NCBI GenBank assembly: GCA_046350655.1
Contig: JAXMAB010000010.1
Span: 124,001 to 188,000, forward strand
Origin: JAEUHO01 sp046350655
GTDB taxonomy: Bacteria; Planctomycetota; PLA2; JAEUHO01
Direction of reading: 5' to 3'
DNA length: 64,000 bases
Positions 24,102 to 33,372 of the stretch are shown here, in pieces. The notes below the pieces were generated by a model. That model had not been told where the DNA came from and did no database searches. It saw only the letters and a list, made by a program, of their open reading frames with translations. How positions within the stretch are numbered: the first letter of the stretch is position 1; each line of letters starts with the position of its first letter. Position numbers and translations under genes: made by a program.

Positions 24102-26969
24102 TCACCGGCTCGCGGTGGGCGCGGGGGCGGGCGCGGGCGCCGCGCCCGGGAGCAGCGACGCCTGGTGCTCGAGGAACTCGGCGAACCGCGCCTGCCACTC
24201 GGCGGGGCTCGACGCGAGCGCCACCTGCACGGCGGTCACCTTGTACTCGGGGCAGTTCGTCGCCCAGTCCGAGTTCTCGGTGGTCACGACGTTGGCGCCG
24301 GACATCGGGTGGTGGAACGTCGTGTAGACGACGCCGGGCTGCATGCGCTCGGCGACGCGCGCGCGCAGGACCGTCTCGCCCGCGCGGCTCGTGACGCTCA
24401 CGCGGTCGCCGTCGCGGATCCCGCGCTGCTCCGCGTCGTGCGGGTGGATCTCGAGGACGTCCTCCTCGTGCCAGCGCGAGTTCTCCGTGCGGCGCGTCTG
24501 GGCGCCGACGTTGTACTGCGAGAGGATGCGGCCCGTCGTCAGGATCAGCGGGAACCGCGCGGTCGTGCGCTCGGGCGTCGGGACGTAGGCCGTCAGCAGG
24601 AACTTGCCCTTGCCGCGGACGAACGCGTCGACGTGCATGACGGGCGTGCCCTCGGGCGCCGCCTCGTTGCACGGCCACTGCACGCTGCCGAGCCGGTCGA
24701 GCTTCTCGTACGAGACGCCGTGGAACGTGGGCGTCAGGCGCGCGATCTCGTCCATGATCTCGGACGGGTGGGCGTACCGCATGGGGTAGCCCAGCGCCTC
24801 GGACAGCGCGACGGTGGCCTCCCAGTCGGCGAGGCCCGCGCGGGGCGGCATGACCTTGCGCACGCGCGAGATGCGGCGCTCGGCGTTGGTGAACGTGCCG
24901 TCCTTCTCGAGGAAGCTCGAGCCCGGCAGGAAGACGTGCGCGAACCGCGCCGTCTCGTTCATGAACAGGTCCTGGACGACGATGCACTCCATGGAGCGGA
25001 GCGCCGCCTGGACGTGCTCGGTGTCCGGGTCGGACTGGGCGATGTCCTCGCCCTGGACGTAGAGGCCCTTGAAGCTGCCGTCGAGGGCCGCGTCGAACAT
25101 GTTGGGGATGCGCAGGCCCGGCTCGGGGTGGAGCCGGACGCCCCACGCGCCCTCGAAGAGCGCGCGCACCGCCGGGTCGGAGACGTGGCGGTAGCCGGGC
25201 AGCTCGTGGGGGAACGAGCCCATGTCGCACGAGCCCTGCACGTTGTTCTGGCCGCGCAGGGGGTTCACGCCGACGCCGCGGCGGCCGAGGTTGCCGGTCA
25301 CCATGGCGAGGTTCGCGATGGCGATGACCATCGTCGAGCCCTGGCTGTGCTCGGTCACGCCGAGGCCGTAGTAGATCGCCGCGTTGCGCGCGCCCGCGTA
25401 GATCCGCGCGGCGCGCCGCAGCGTCTCGGCGGGCACGCCGATGACCTCGGCCAGCGCCTCGGGGGAGTGCTCGGGGCGCGAGATGAAGGCCTTCCACGCC
25501 TCGTAGGCCGGGGCCTCGCAGCGGGCGCGGACGAAGTCCTCCTTCGCGAGCCCCTCGGTCACCACGACGTGGGCGAGGGCGTTCGCGACGGCGACGTTCG
25601 TGCCGGGCCGGAGCTGGACGTGCACCGCCGCCTCGACGTGCGGCGTCCGCACGAGGTCGATCACGCGGGGGTCCACGACGATCAGCTGCGCGCCCTCGCG
25701 GAGGCGCTGCTTCATCTGCGACGCGAACACCGGGTGGGCGTCGGTCGGGTTGGCGCCGATCAGCAGGACGACGTCGGCGTCCTCGACGGAGTCGAAGTCC
25801 TGGGTGCCGGCCGACTCGCCGAGCGTCTGCTTGAGGCCGTAGCCCGTGGGCGAGTGGCAGACGCGGGCGCAGGTGTCGACGTTGTTGTTGCCGAAGGCGG
25901 CGCGCACGAGCTTCTGGACGAGGTAGGTCTCCTCGTTCGTGCAGCGCGACGACGTGATGCCGCCGACCGAGCCCGGGCCGTGGGCGGCCTGGATCCGCTT
26001 GAACTCCGAGGCGGCGTGGGCGACCGCCTCGTCCCACGAGACCTCGCGCCACGGGTCGTCGATGGAGCGCCGGATCATGGGCTTCGTGATGCGGTCGGGG
26101 TGGGTGGCGTAGCCCCACGCGAAGCGGCCCTTCACGCACGAGTGGCCGTGGTTGGCCCCGCCGTCGGCGTTGGGCACCATGCGGACCACCTCGGCGCCCT
26201 GCATCTCCGCGCGGAACGAGCAGCCGACGCCGCAGTACGCGCACGTCGTGACGACGCTGTGGTCGGGCTGCCCGTGCTCGATCAGCGACTTCTCCATCAG
26301 CGTCGAGGTGGGGCAGGCCTGCACGCAGGCGCCGCACGACACGCACTCGCTGTCCATGAAGGGCGTGCCGCCGGCCGAGACCTGCGAGCCGAAGCCGCGG
26401 CCCTCGATGGTCAGCGCGAACGTGCCCTGCACCTCGTCGCACGCGCGGACGCACCGCGAGCAGACGATGCACTTCGTGGGGTCGAACGTGAAGTACGGGT
26501 TCGACGCGTCCTTCTCCTGCTCGAGGTGGTTCGCGCCCGTCGTGCCGTAGCGCACCTCGCGCAGGCCGACCGCGCCGGCCATGTCCTGCAGCTCGCAGTG
26601 GCCGTTCGCGGGGCACGTGAGGCAGTCGAGCGGGTGGTCGGAGATGTAGAGCTCCATGACCCCGCGGCGCAGCTCGGCGAGCTTCTTCGACTGCGTGCGC
26701 ACCTTCATGCCCGGCGCGACGAGGGTCGTGCAGGAGGCCGGGTAGCCGCGGCGGCCCTCCACCTCGACGAGGCACAGGCGGCACGAGCCGAAGGCCTCGA
26801 GGGAATCGGTGGCGCACAGCTTCGGCACGGCGACGCCGGCCTCGGCGGCCGCGCGCATCACGCTGGTGCCCTCGGGCACCGTGACGGGGACGCCGTCCAC
26901 CTCGAGCGTGACGGGCTTGCCGTCCTTGCGGGCGGGGGTCCCGAGGTCGTGTTCGTCGGCGCAGCGCAT
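24102..26969 (-). CDS. fdsA: NAD-dependent formate dehydrogenase alpha (catalytic) subunit
   Basis: 955-residue cytosolic molybdenum/tungsten bis-MGD enzyme oxidising formate to CO2. Domains in order: [2Fe-2S] ferredoxin (about 20-95, SCRLCLVEVEG), His/Cys [4Fe-4S] segment (DHPLDCLTCPANGHCELQ), two ferredoxin clusters (CIVCSRCVRACDEVQG and CVSCGACVQACP), the [4Fe-4S] of the molybdopterin fold (CAYCGVGCSF), and the catalytic loop DTCARVCHSPTGYG with the active Cys-His pair. It uses Cys rather than selenocysteine. A C-terminal molybdopterin dinucleotide-binding domain follows (near 800-920). ATG at 26969 is 3 bases past the beta-subunit stop. Works with FdsB and FdsG to pass electrons to NAD+. 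Confidence 0.96.
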   Translation of the reverse strand: MRCADEHDLGTPARKDGKPVTLEVDGVPVTVPEGTSVMRAAAEAGVAVPKLCATDSLEAFGSCRLCLVEVEGRRGYPASCTTLVAPGMKVRTQSKKLAELRRGVMELYISDHPLDCLTCPANGHCELQDMAGAVGLREVRYGTTGANHLEQEKDASNPYFTFDPTKCIVCSRCVRACDEVQGTFALTIEGRGFGSQVSAGGTPFMDSECVSCGACVQACPTSTLMEKSLIEHGQPDHSVVTTCAYCGVGCSFRAEMQGAEVVRMVPNADGGANHGHSCVKGRFAWGYATHPDRITKPMIRRSIDDPWREVSWDEAVAHAASEFKRIQAAHGPGSVGGITSSRCTNEETYLVQKLVRAAFGNNNVDTCARVCHSPTGYGLKQTLGESAGTQDFDSVEDADVVLLIGANPTDAHPVFASQMKQRLREGAQLIVVDPRVIDLVRTPHVEAAVHVQLRPGTNVAVANALAHVVVTEGLAKEDFVRARCEAPAYEAWKAFISRPEHSPEALAEVIGVPAETLRRAARIYAGARNAAIYYGLGVTEHSQGSTMVIAIANLAMVTGNLGRRGVGVNPLRGQNNVQGSCDMGSFPHELPGYRHVSDPAVRALFEGAWGVRLHPEPGLRIPNMFDAALDGSFKGLYVQGEDIAQSDPDTEHVQAALRSMECIVVQDLFMNETARFAHVFLPGSSFLEKDGTFTNAERRISRVRKVMPPRAGLADWEATVALSEALGYPMRYAHPSEIMDEIARLTPTFHGVSYEKLDRLGSVQWPCNEAAPEGTPVMHVDAFVRGKGKFLLTAYVPTPERTTARFPLILTTGRILSQYNVGAQTRRTENSRWHEEDVLEIHPHDAEQRGIRDGDRVSVTSRAGETVLRARVAERMQPGVVYTTFHHPMSGANVVTTENSDWATNCPEYKVTAVQVALASSPAEWQARFAEFLEHQASLLPGAAPAPAPAPTASR

Positions 26970-26972
26970 GGG

Positions 26973-28553
26973 TCAGGGCCTCCCGGCGCCCGGGCGCGCG
27001 GCGGCCGCGTGCTCGAGCCCGAAGTCCTCGGGGAAGTGCTTGAGCGCGCTCTTCACGGGCAGCGGCGTGAGGCCGCCGAGCGCGCAGAGCGACGCGTGGG
27101 TGAGCGTCTCGCAGAGGTCCTCGAGCAGCGCGACGTTCTTCGCCCGCTGGGTCCCCGCGACGATCCGGTCGATGACCTCGACGCCGCGCGTCGAGCCGAT
27201 GCGGCAGGGCGTGCACTTGCCGCACGACTCGACGGCGCAGAACTCCATGGCGTAGCGCGCGAGCGCCGCCATGTCGCACGTCTCGTCGAAGACGACCACG
27301 CCGCCGTGGCCGAGGATCGCCTCCTTCGTCGTGAGCGCCTCGTAGTCGAGGGGGACGTCGAGGTCGGCCTCGGGGAGGTAGGCGCCGAGCGGGCCGCCCA
27401 CCTGGACCGCCTTCACGGCCAGGCCCGAGCGCGTCCCGCCGCCGAAGTCCTCGATCAGCTGCCGCAGCGTGAGGCCGAACGGCGCCTCCACGAGGCCGCC
27501 GTGCTTCACGTTGCCCGCGAGCTGGAACGGCAGCGTGCCGCGGGAGCGGCCGGTGCCGAGCGCGCGGTACGCCGCGCCGCCGTGCGCGAGGATCCACGGC
27601 ACCGACGCGAGGGTGACCACGTTGTTCAGCGCCGTCGGCTTGCCCCACAGGCCCGCCACCGCGGGGACCGGCGGCCGGTAGCGCACGATGCCGCGCTTGC
27701 CCTCGAGGCTCTCGAGGAGCGCGGTCTCCTCGCCGCACACGTACGCCCCCGCGCCGCGGCGCAGCTCGACGTCGAACGCGCGGTCGCTGCCGAGCACGCG
27801 CGGCCCGAGGAGGCCCGCGGCGCGCGCGCGCGCGATCGCCTCCGTCAGCACGCGCTCCGCGTCCGGGTACTCCGACCGCAGGTAGATCCACCCGACCGTC
27901 GCGCCGAGCGCGACGCCCGCGATGGCCATGCCCTCGAGCAGCAGGTACGGGTCGCCCTCCATCACCATGCGGTCGGAGAACGTGCCGGAGTCGCCCTCGT
28001 CGGCGTTGCAGACCACGTACTTCTGCGCCGCCGGCGTGTCGAGGACGGTCTTCCACTTGATGCCCGTCGGGAAGCCCGCGCCGCCGCGGCCGCGCAGCCC
28101 CGACGTCGTGACCTCCTCGACGACCTGCGCGCCGCTCTTCCCGAGCGCCGCCCGCAGGCCGGCGAGGCCGCCGTGGGCCTCGTACGCCGCGAGGTCGAGG
28201 GGGTCCGTCACGCCGCACCGCGCGAACACGAGCCGCTGCTGCCGCGCGAGGAACGGGTGCGCCTCGGGCCGCCCGATGCGGAGCGGGTGCGTCCCGCCGG
28301 TGAGCATCCCCTGCGCGAGGAGCCCGGGCACGTCGGCCGCGCGCACGGGCCCGTAGCCCACGCGACCGGCGGCCGTCTCGACCTCGACGAGCGGCTCGAG
28401 CCACAACATCCCGCGCGAGCCGTTGCGCACGATCGTGACCGGCGTGCCGCGCCGCGCGGCCTCCGCCTCGAGCGCGCGCGCGACCGCGTCGGCGCCGAGC
28501 GAGCGGGCCGCCGCGTCGCGGGGGACGTAGACGCGCACGGGCGCCGCGCTCAC
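26973..28553 (-). CDS. fdsB: NAD-dependent formate dehydrogenase beta subunit (NuoF-like)
   Basis: 526-residue flavoprotein that takes electrons from the alpha subunit and reduces NAD+. An N-terminal thioredoxin-like [2Fe-2S] fold remnant (about 1-110) precedes a NuoF module: GLRGRGGAGFPTGIKW (NADH/FMN), NADEGDSGTFSDR, AGAYVCGEETALLESLEG, and the [4Fe-4S] site ESCGKCTPCRIGSTRG near the C-terminus. GTG 28553 overlaps the gamma-subunit stop as GTGA; this start gives the usual MSAAPVRVYVPRD N-terminus, whereas the open frame upstream is antisense or out-of-frame gamma sequence. Confidence 0.96.
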   Translation of the reverse strand: MSAAPVRVYVPRDAAARSLGADAVARALEAEAARRGTPVTIVRNGSRGMLWLEPLVEVETAAGRVGYGPVRAADVPGLLAQGMLTGGTHPLRIGRPEAHPFLARQQRLVFARCGVTDPLDLAAYEAHGGLAGLRAALGKSGAQVVEEVTTSGLRGRGGAGFPTGIKWKTVLDTPAAQKYVVCNADEGDSGTFSDRMVMEGDPYLLLEGMAIAGVALGATVGWIYLRSEYPDAERVLTEAIARARAAGLLGPRVLGSDRAFDVELRRGAGAYVCGEETALLESLEGKRGIVRYRPPVPAVAGLWGKPTALNNVVTLASVPWILAHGGAAYRALGTGRSRGTLPFQLAGNVKHGGLVEAPFGLTLRQLIEDFGGGTRSGLAVKAVQVGGPLGAYLPEADLDVPLDYEALTTKEAILGHGGVVVFDETCDMAALARYAMEFCAVESCGKCTPCRIGSTRGVEVIDRIVAGTQRAKNVALLEDLCETLTHASLCALGGLTPLPVKSALKHFPEDFGLEHAAAARPGAGRP

Positions 28554-29059
28554 GACGCACCTCCCGGCCGCGCCGCGGGCACGTCGGGGAGCTCCGCCGC
28601 GAGGCCGGACGCGGTCACGCGCCCGCGCAGCTCGCCGTCCACCATCGCGGACGGCCCGAGCGCGCAGTTGCCGAGGCAGTAGACCGGCTCGAGCGTCACC
28701 GCGCCGTCGGCGCGCGTGTGCCCCAGCTCGGTGCCGAACCGCGCGCACACGTCCGCCACGAGCTCGTCGGACCCGACGGCCTGGCACGCCTCCGCGCGGC
28801 ACAGCTTCACGACGTGCCGGCCGGGCGGGGCGTCACGGAAGTCGTGATAGAAGGTCACGACGCCGTGCACGTCCGCGCGCGAGAGGTTGAGCGCGTGCGC
28901 GATCCGCGGGAGCGCGTCCGGCGGCACGTACCCGAGCGCGTCCTGCACGGCATGGAGGATCGGGAGCAGGGCCCCCGGTCGGCCCTGGTGCGCCGCGAGC
29001 GCGCGCTCGACGGCCGCGGCGGCGTCGGGCGGGAGCGCGGGGGGGGCGGTCGGCGTCAT
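28550..29059 (-). CDS. fdsG: NAD-dependent formate dehydrogenase gamma subunit (NuoE-like)
   Basis: 169-residue thioredoxin-like [2Fe-2S] protein. Cluster ligands appear as CRAEACQ and CLGNCALGP, the C-x4-C ... C-x3-C pattern of NuoE/FdsG, with LHAVQDALGYVP and GVVTFYHDFRD in the N-terminal helical part. First gene of fdsGBA-fdsD. A TACGCT box lies 23 bases upstream of ATG 29059 on the minus strand; the 274-base spacer to fdhD is G-rich and divergent, so both units are probably expressed together. Confidence 0.94.
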   Translation of the reverse strand: MTPTAPPALPPDAAAAVERALAAHQGRPGALLPILHAVQDALGYVPPDALPRIAHALNLSRADVHGVVTFYHDFRDAPPGRHVVKLCRAEACQAVGSDELVADVCARFGTELGHTRADGAVTLEPVYCLGNCALGPSAMVDGELRGRVTASGLAAELPDVPAARPGGAS

Positions 29060-29082
29060 GACAGTCCTCGGGACGGTCGCCT

Positions 29083-29088
29083 AGCGTA
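29083..29088 (-). promoter_or_regulatory. -10-like box of the fds operon
   Basis: TACGCT on the minus strand, 23 bases before the fdsG start codon. Confidence 0.3.
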
Positions 29089-29132
29089 GCGCGTCCACGA
29101 TGGGGCGCACCCTCGCCGGAGGCGTCTCGACC

Positions 29133-29245
29133 GGGGGGGCTCTCCCTGGGATCGGACCGGGGGAGGCGTCGCCGTACCCGGGGGGGCGGAGCCCCGGGGG
29201 GGGACGCAAGGCCCGGCGCGCGGCATGCCGGGGGGCAGGCGAGGC
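29133..29245 (+). other. G-run-rich divergent promoter region of fds and fdhD
   Basis: Several runs of five to eight G (for example 29133-29139, 29180-29186 and 29196-29203) within about 110 bases, plus two partial copies of the GCGAGGCCCGG repeat (near 29204 and 29234). G-quadruplex formation on the plus strand is possible. No gene is seen between 29060 and 29333. Confidence 0.4.
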
Positions 29246-29333
29246 CCGGGGGCCCCCGGTCTCCGCCCCGTCGGCCGCTCGTGATTCCCCGAGAGGCCCG
29301 GTGTCACCGGGGGTTCGATGGCATCATCGCGCC

Positions 29334-30218
29334 ATGACCGCCGCCGGACCGCCCCTTCCGCCGGAGCCGCCGACCTCGGTCCGGGCGGGGTCGGGGCCCG
29401 GGGCCGTCGCGTCGGTGCCCGTCCGTCACGTCGCGGTTGGGGCGGGGCGCGGCGGGGCCCCGGACCGCGAGGGCCCGGACGACGTCGCGGTCGAGGCGCC
29501 GCTCGAGCTGCGGTTCGCGGGCACCGCCGCGACCGTGCTGCTCCGCACGCCCGGCGACGACGAGGACCTCGTGCACGGCTTCCTCCTCGGCGAGGGGATC
29601 GTCCGCAGCGCGGCCGACCTCGTGCACGTCGCGCGGCCCGCGGGCCTCCCGCCGGGCGAGGCAGGCAACGTCGTGGACGTCACGCTGGTCCCCGCGCTCG
29701 CCGACGTACACCTCGACCGCGGCCTCTACTCGTCGTCGGCGTGCGGCGCGTGCGGCAAGCGGTCGCTCGCGTCCCTCGAGGTCCACGCGGCCCCGCTCGC
29801 GCCCGGGCCTCGCGTGCCCCGCGCCGTGCTCGCGTCCCTGCCCGACCGGCTGCGCGCGGCGCAGCCCGCGTTCGCGCGCACGGGCGGCCTCCACGCGTGC
29901 GGCCTGTTCGCCGCCGACGGCGCGCTCGTCGCGCTGCGCGAGGACGTGGGCCGCCACAACGCCGTGGACAAGGTGGTCGGCTGGGCGCTCCGCGCGGGGC
30001 GCGTGCCGCTCGCGGGCCACGTGCTCGTGGTCTCGGGGCGCATCTCGTTCGAGCTCGCGCAGAAGGCCGTGGTCGCGGGCGCGCCGGTCCTCGTGGCGGT
30101 GGGCGCGCCCTCCTCGCTCGCGATCGACGTCGCGCGCGCGCACGGGCTCACGCTCGTGGGCTTCACGCGCCCGACCTCCTTCAACGTCTACGCGGGCCCC
30201 GAACGCGTCGGCGACTGA
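29334..30218 (+). CDS. fdhD: Formate dehydrogenase accessory sulfurtransferase FdhD
   Basis: 294-residue protein that transfers sulfur to the molybdenum cofactor of formate dehydrogenase. Family motifs are DDEDLVHGFLLGEGI (about 75-89), SSSACGACGKRSL with the two catalytic cysteines (C137, C140), HACGLFAADG, REDVGRHNAVDKVVGWA, and VSGRISFELAQKAV. The N-terminal 50 residues are low-complexity and the start is less certain; ATG 29334 gives the expected length. Divergent from fdsGBA-fdsD, whose product it activates. Confidence 0.95.
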   Translation: MTAAGPPLPPEPPTSVRAGSGPGAVASVPVRHVAVGAGRGGAPDREGPDDVAVEAPLELRFAGTAATVLLRTPGDDEDLVHGFLLGEGIVRSAADLVHVARPAGLPPGEAGNVVDVTLVPALADVHLDRGLYSSSACGACGKRSLASLEVHAAPLAPGPRVPRAVLASLPDRLRAAQPAFARTGGLHACGLFAADGALVALREDVGRHNAVDKVVGWALRAGRVPLAGHVLVVSGRISFELAQKAVVAGAPVLVAVGAPSSLAIDVARAHGLTLVGFTRPTSFNVYAGPERVGD

Positions 30219-30245
30219 CGCGGCGCGGGCCGGTGGGCCCTCGCG

Positions 30246-32861
30246 TCACGATCGTTGGAGCTGTGCGAGGATCGTCTCGTCGCGGATCTCGGTGTCGGCG
30301 GCGAGGAGCAGCGCCTTGCTCAGGATCAGGGCGAGCGTCCGGTCGCCCTCGAAGGGGAGGTAGACGTCCTGCGGATCCGCGTCCGCGCCGCGCGCGGGGA
30401 CGATGCACAGGTATGCGTCGTCGGGCTCCATGCGGATGTTGCCCGAGCCGAGGTGAATCTTGTAGGTGCGAAGGTCGCCGCGCACGACGAGATAACGGTC
30501 GGTGAACGTGCACCGATCCCGGAGGGCGAGCCGCGGCACGAGCGCCTCCAGGACCTCCCTGCGGGTCACGGCCGTGGCCGAGAGCTCGCCGAACGCGAAG
30601 TGGTTCCACGCGGAGATCGCCCTGCCGCCGGGGCCACCGTCGGACCACGTCGGGTCGTTCCCGACGCTCGCGACCCCGACGAACAGATCGACGTCCCGCA
30701 TCACCTCGGAGAACGCGAGCGGCGGGACGTCGGCGAGGGGCAGCGGCTCCCCATGCGTCTCGAAGCCGCCGCCGCCGACGTGTGCACTGCTCGGCGGGAC
30801 GTCCGCACGATAGAAGCGCACTTGGTCGGTCGCCAGCCGGAGATACGTGCCGGTCTCGTTCGTGTCCACGCCGTACTCGTCGCCGCAGCCCTCGACCCAG
30901 AACTCGGCGCGCAGGCCGAAGGCGGGGAGCGTCACGGACGTCGCGTCCACCGTGTCGTCCACCATCAACCGCAGCTGGTCGCGCCAGCCGCGGGCGTCGC
31001 AAAGGGCGTGGAACTGGTGCTGCCGGACGACGTGCGCGGCGAACCGGTTGGAGTAGACGCGCGTCGTGACCTCGGCCGGAGTCAGCGGGTAGATCTCGCG
31101 GTGCGCCTGCTTGAAGGGTTGTGTGATGCGGTGGGTCGCGAGCCATGCCCGCCACGCCGCGGCCTCGCGCGGGCCGGCGGTCAGCGGGTGCCAGAGCTCG
31201 ACGCGCGTGCCGTCGGGCGGCGGCGGGAGGGGGCGGTCGTCGGCGTCCACGAGCACCCCGTCGAGCCATGCGGCGGCGCGGACCCCTTCGGTTTCCGGTC
31301 CGACGAGACGCCAGATCAGGCGCCGTGCGAGGACGCCGACGAGCGGGTGGTCGAGGTACCGCTCCCGCCAGGTCGCGACCGGCCACGACGCGCGACGCAG
31401 GTACGAGCGCTCGATGCGGTCGCGCTGCGCGGGCAGCATCCGCTCGAGGTCCTTCGCGGCGTCCTTGAGCGCCGCCACGGCGTCGGCGTGCGTCGCGCGC
31501 ACCGCAGCGGGGGGCGACTTCTGCGGTCGGCCGTCGGGTCTCAGCCAGCGGAGCTCGGTGGACGTGGTCCCTGTCACGCGGAGCTCCGCCGTGGTGTCCC
31601 CGAGTCGCTCGCGACGCACGCCCACCTCCGTGAGGCCGTACGTCGGGATCCCGAGCTCCTCGACCTCCTCGCGGGTCATCCCGAGGCGCTTCGCAGCGGC
31701 GGCGAGGGCCTTCTCGATCTCCTTCAGCGCGGACCGCGACTTCCCGCGGACGGTCAGGATCGCGAGCTCGGCGATGCCCGTCGTCCCCGGCATCGCGCCC
31801 AGGGCCCAGACGCACGCGTTGGCGACGCGGGGGGCCCGCGGGCCGAGGCCGACGAACTTGCGCAGGCAGGTGAGCGCCAGCCGGCCGAGCGCGCGGGCGA
31901 GGGTCGCGTCCTCGATCTCGCTGCAGCTCCAGGCGAGACCCTTCAGCAGGTCCTCGCTCGACGGATGGAGGCGCCAGCGCGCGGCCTCGTCCGCTGCGTC
32001 GCTCGTGCTCGCGCCGGCGTTCGGCTGTGCGACCGCGTCGAACCACCGGACGAGGCGCCCCGAGGCCGCAGCGGGCAGCCCCGCGACGCACGTCCGAGCG
32101 CGCTTCGACCACGCCGCCGTCGGTTTCGGCATCGTCGCGGTCCGGGCGTGGAGCAGGAGCGCGCCCCACGCCTCGCGCTCCGCGTCGGACACGGCCGCCA
32201 GCTCCGCCAGCACACGGTCCGCCCACGGCTCGCCCGACACCAGCGCGATCCGCTCCCCTTCGCCGAGCACGGCGCGCAGGCGTTCGGCGATCGCGAGGGC
32301 CTCGCGCGACCCCTTGTCGGCCAGCGTCGTGATCGCACGCCGGAGGCCGGAACAGACGTGTTCGGGGAGGGCGACGTCGTCTCCGCGCCCCTCGAGCTGA
32401 CGCAGCACGAGTTTCCAAGCGGCGATCCCCCCGACGTCGCCCCAGTCCTGGGCCTCGGCCAGCTCGATCAGTGCGGCGAACTCGGCGGGCGCGAACGGTA
32501 GGGTCGATCGCAGCAGGGCCGCGAGGGCCGCCTCGACCGCGTAGCGGGCCTCGCGCCGCGGATGGCGGCTCCCGGACCACGTCTCACCGAACCCCCAGAA
32601 CTCCGGGGGTTGCGCGCGGATCCACGCCACGCGCTGCGCGAGCGCGAGCGCGTACGCGCGACGCACGGCGCCGTCCGCCCGCGCGATCGCGTCCCATGCC
32701 GGCACCTCCTTCAACGGGCGGGACGAGTACGACGGCAGGCTCGCGAGGGTCGCCGCGTGTGCCGCCAGCACCGCGTCGATCCGGGCGTGGAGCTCGCCGT
32801 CCGGCCCGGCCGGTCGCGGGAAGCCGTCCTGCCCCTGGACGGAGCGAAGCCGCGTGTCCAC
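30246..32861 (-). CDS. DUF4132-family protein
   Basis: 871-residue, probably cytosolic protein. The C-terminal third has the pattern I associate with DUF4132/MolR-like proteins: ITQPFKQAHREIYPLTPAE, then RQHQFHALCDARGWR, and FWVEGCGDEYG. The middle (about 380-450) has HEAT-like helical repeats with LGMTREEVEELGIPTYGL. The molecular role of the family is not established, although early literature on E. coli MolR tied it to molybdate metabolism. GTG at 32861 lies 4 bases past the partner gene's stop with GGAGG upstream, so the two are coupled. Its end faces fdhD with 27 bases between. Confidence 0.75.
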   Translation of the reverse strand: MDTRLRSVQGQDGFPRPAGPDGELHARIDAVLAAHAATLASLPSYSSRPLKEVPAWDAIARADGAVRRAYALALAQRVAWIRAQPPEFWGFGETWSGSRHPRREARYAVEAALAALLRSTLPFAPAEFAALIELAEAQDWGDVGGIAAWKLVLRQLEGRGDDVALPEHVCSGLRRAITTLADKGSREALAIAERLRAVLGEGERIALVSGEPWADRVLAELAAVSDAEREAWGALLLHARTATMPKPTAAWSKRARTCVAGLPAAASGRLVRWFDAVAQPNAGASTSDAADEAARWRLHPSSEDLLKGLAWSCSEIEDATLARALGRLALTCLRKFVGLGPRAPRVANACVWALGAMPGTTGIAELAILTVRGKSRSALKEIEKALAAAAKRLGMTREEVEELGIPTYGLTEVGVRRERLGDTTAELRVTGTTSTELRWLRPDGRPQKSPPAAVRATHADAVAALKDAAKDLERMLPAQRDRIERSYLRRASWPVATWRERYLDHPLVGVLARRLIWRLVGPETEGVRAAAWLDGVLVDADDRPLPPPPDGTRVELWHPLTAGPREAAAWRAWLATHRITQPFKQAHREIYPLTPAEVTTRVYSNRFAAHVVRQHQFHALCDARGWRDQLRLMVDDTVDATSVTLPAFGLRAEFWVEGCGDEYGVDTNETGTYLRLATDQVRFYRADVPPSSAHVGGGGFETHGEPLPLADVPPLAFSEVMRDVDLFVGVASVGNDPTWSDGGPGGRAISAWNHFAFGELSATAVTRREVLEALVPRLALRDRCTFTDRYLVVRGDLRTYKIHLGSGNIRMEPDDAYLCIVPARGADADPQDVYLPFEGDRTLALILSKALLLAADTEIRDETILAQLQRS

Positions 32862-32865
32862 CGGG

Positions 32866-33261
32866 TCAGCCTCCGACCAGCGGCATCAGCCGCAGGAACG
32901 TCACCCGCGTCGTCGGCTGTACGACGACCTGCGCCTCGAGGGACGTGGCCTGCACGTCGTCGACCAGGACGAGGATGCGTCGGCGCTCGAACGCCTCGAC
33001 CGCGCGCTCGAACTGGGCCTGCCAGTCGACCCGACGACCGCGGGCGACGTGCCAGCCGCCCGGCGCCTCCGTCGCGTCCGCCGGGCGCACGAGGCCGACG
33101 AAGGTGGTGGAGGCCCGGGCGTTGTGGTCCTTCACCTCCTGGAACACGCGGCTGCGGATCAGCTCGCGGACGGTCAACCGCTCCGTGAGGAGCTCGAGCG
33201 CCCACTCGCGCACGTCCTTCGCGCCGGCCAGCGTCTCGTCGCGGATCGTCACCGTGGCCAT
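32866..33261 (-). CDS. Small hypothetical protein coupled to the DUF4132 gene
   Basis: 131-residue protein starting MATVTIRDETLAGAKDVREW, with TERLTVRELIRSRVFQEVKD (about 27-46) and a C-terminal RILVLVDDVQATSLEAQVVV segment. The Asp-rich ILVLVDD strand and neighbouring helix suggest a small alpha/beta fold. I do not recognise a family. ATG 33261 is supported by GGGGAGAT upstream and a TACGCT box at 33300-33305. Its tight coupling to the DUF4132 gene (4 bases) argues for a functional pair. Confidence 0.7.
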   Translation of the reverse strand: MATVTIRDETLAGAKDVREWALELLTERLTVRELIRSRVFQEVKDHNARASTTFVGLVRPADATEAPGGWHVARGRRVDWQAQFERAVEAFERRRILVLVDDVQATSLEAQVVVQPTTRVTFLRLMPLVGG

Positions 33262-33299
33262 CGGATCTCCCCCCGGATGCCGGGGCGCTCGTCCCGGGG

Positions 33300-33305
33300 A
33301 GCGTA
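33300..33305 (-). promoter_or_regulatory. -10-like box of the DUF4132 unit
   Basis: TACGCT on the minus strand, 38 bases before ATG 33261, in the 111-base spacer shared with the divergent TPR/kinase operon. Confidence 0.3.
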
Positions 33306-33347
33306 CCCGACGGCCGGGGCGTCTGCGCGGCACCTCGGCAGGCAAGG

Positions 33348-33353
33348 TACACT
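33348..33353 (+). promoter_or_regulatory. -10-like box of the TPR/kinase operon
   Basis: TACACT 19 bases upstream of ATG 33373, just before the GGAGGG ribosome site. Confidence 0.35.
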
Positions 33354-33372
33354 CGACCTTGGAGGGCTTGGC

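Noticed and set aside
29133..29245. A small gene in the fds-fdhD spacer
   Set aside because: Open frames there are Gly-rich translations of G-runs without ribosome sites or hydrophobic or domain patterns.
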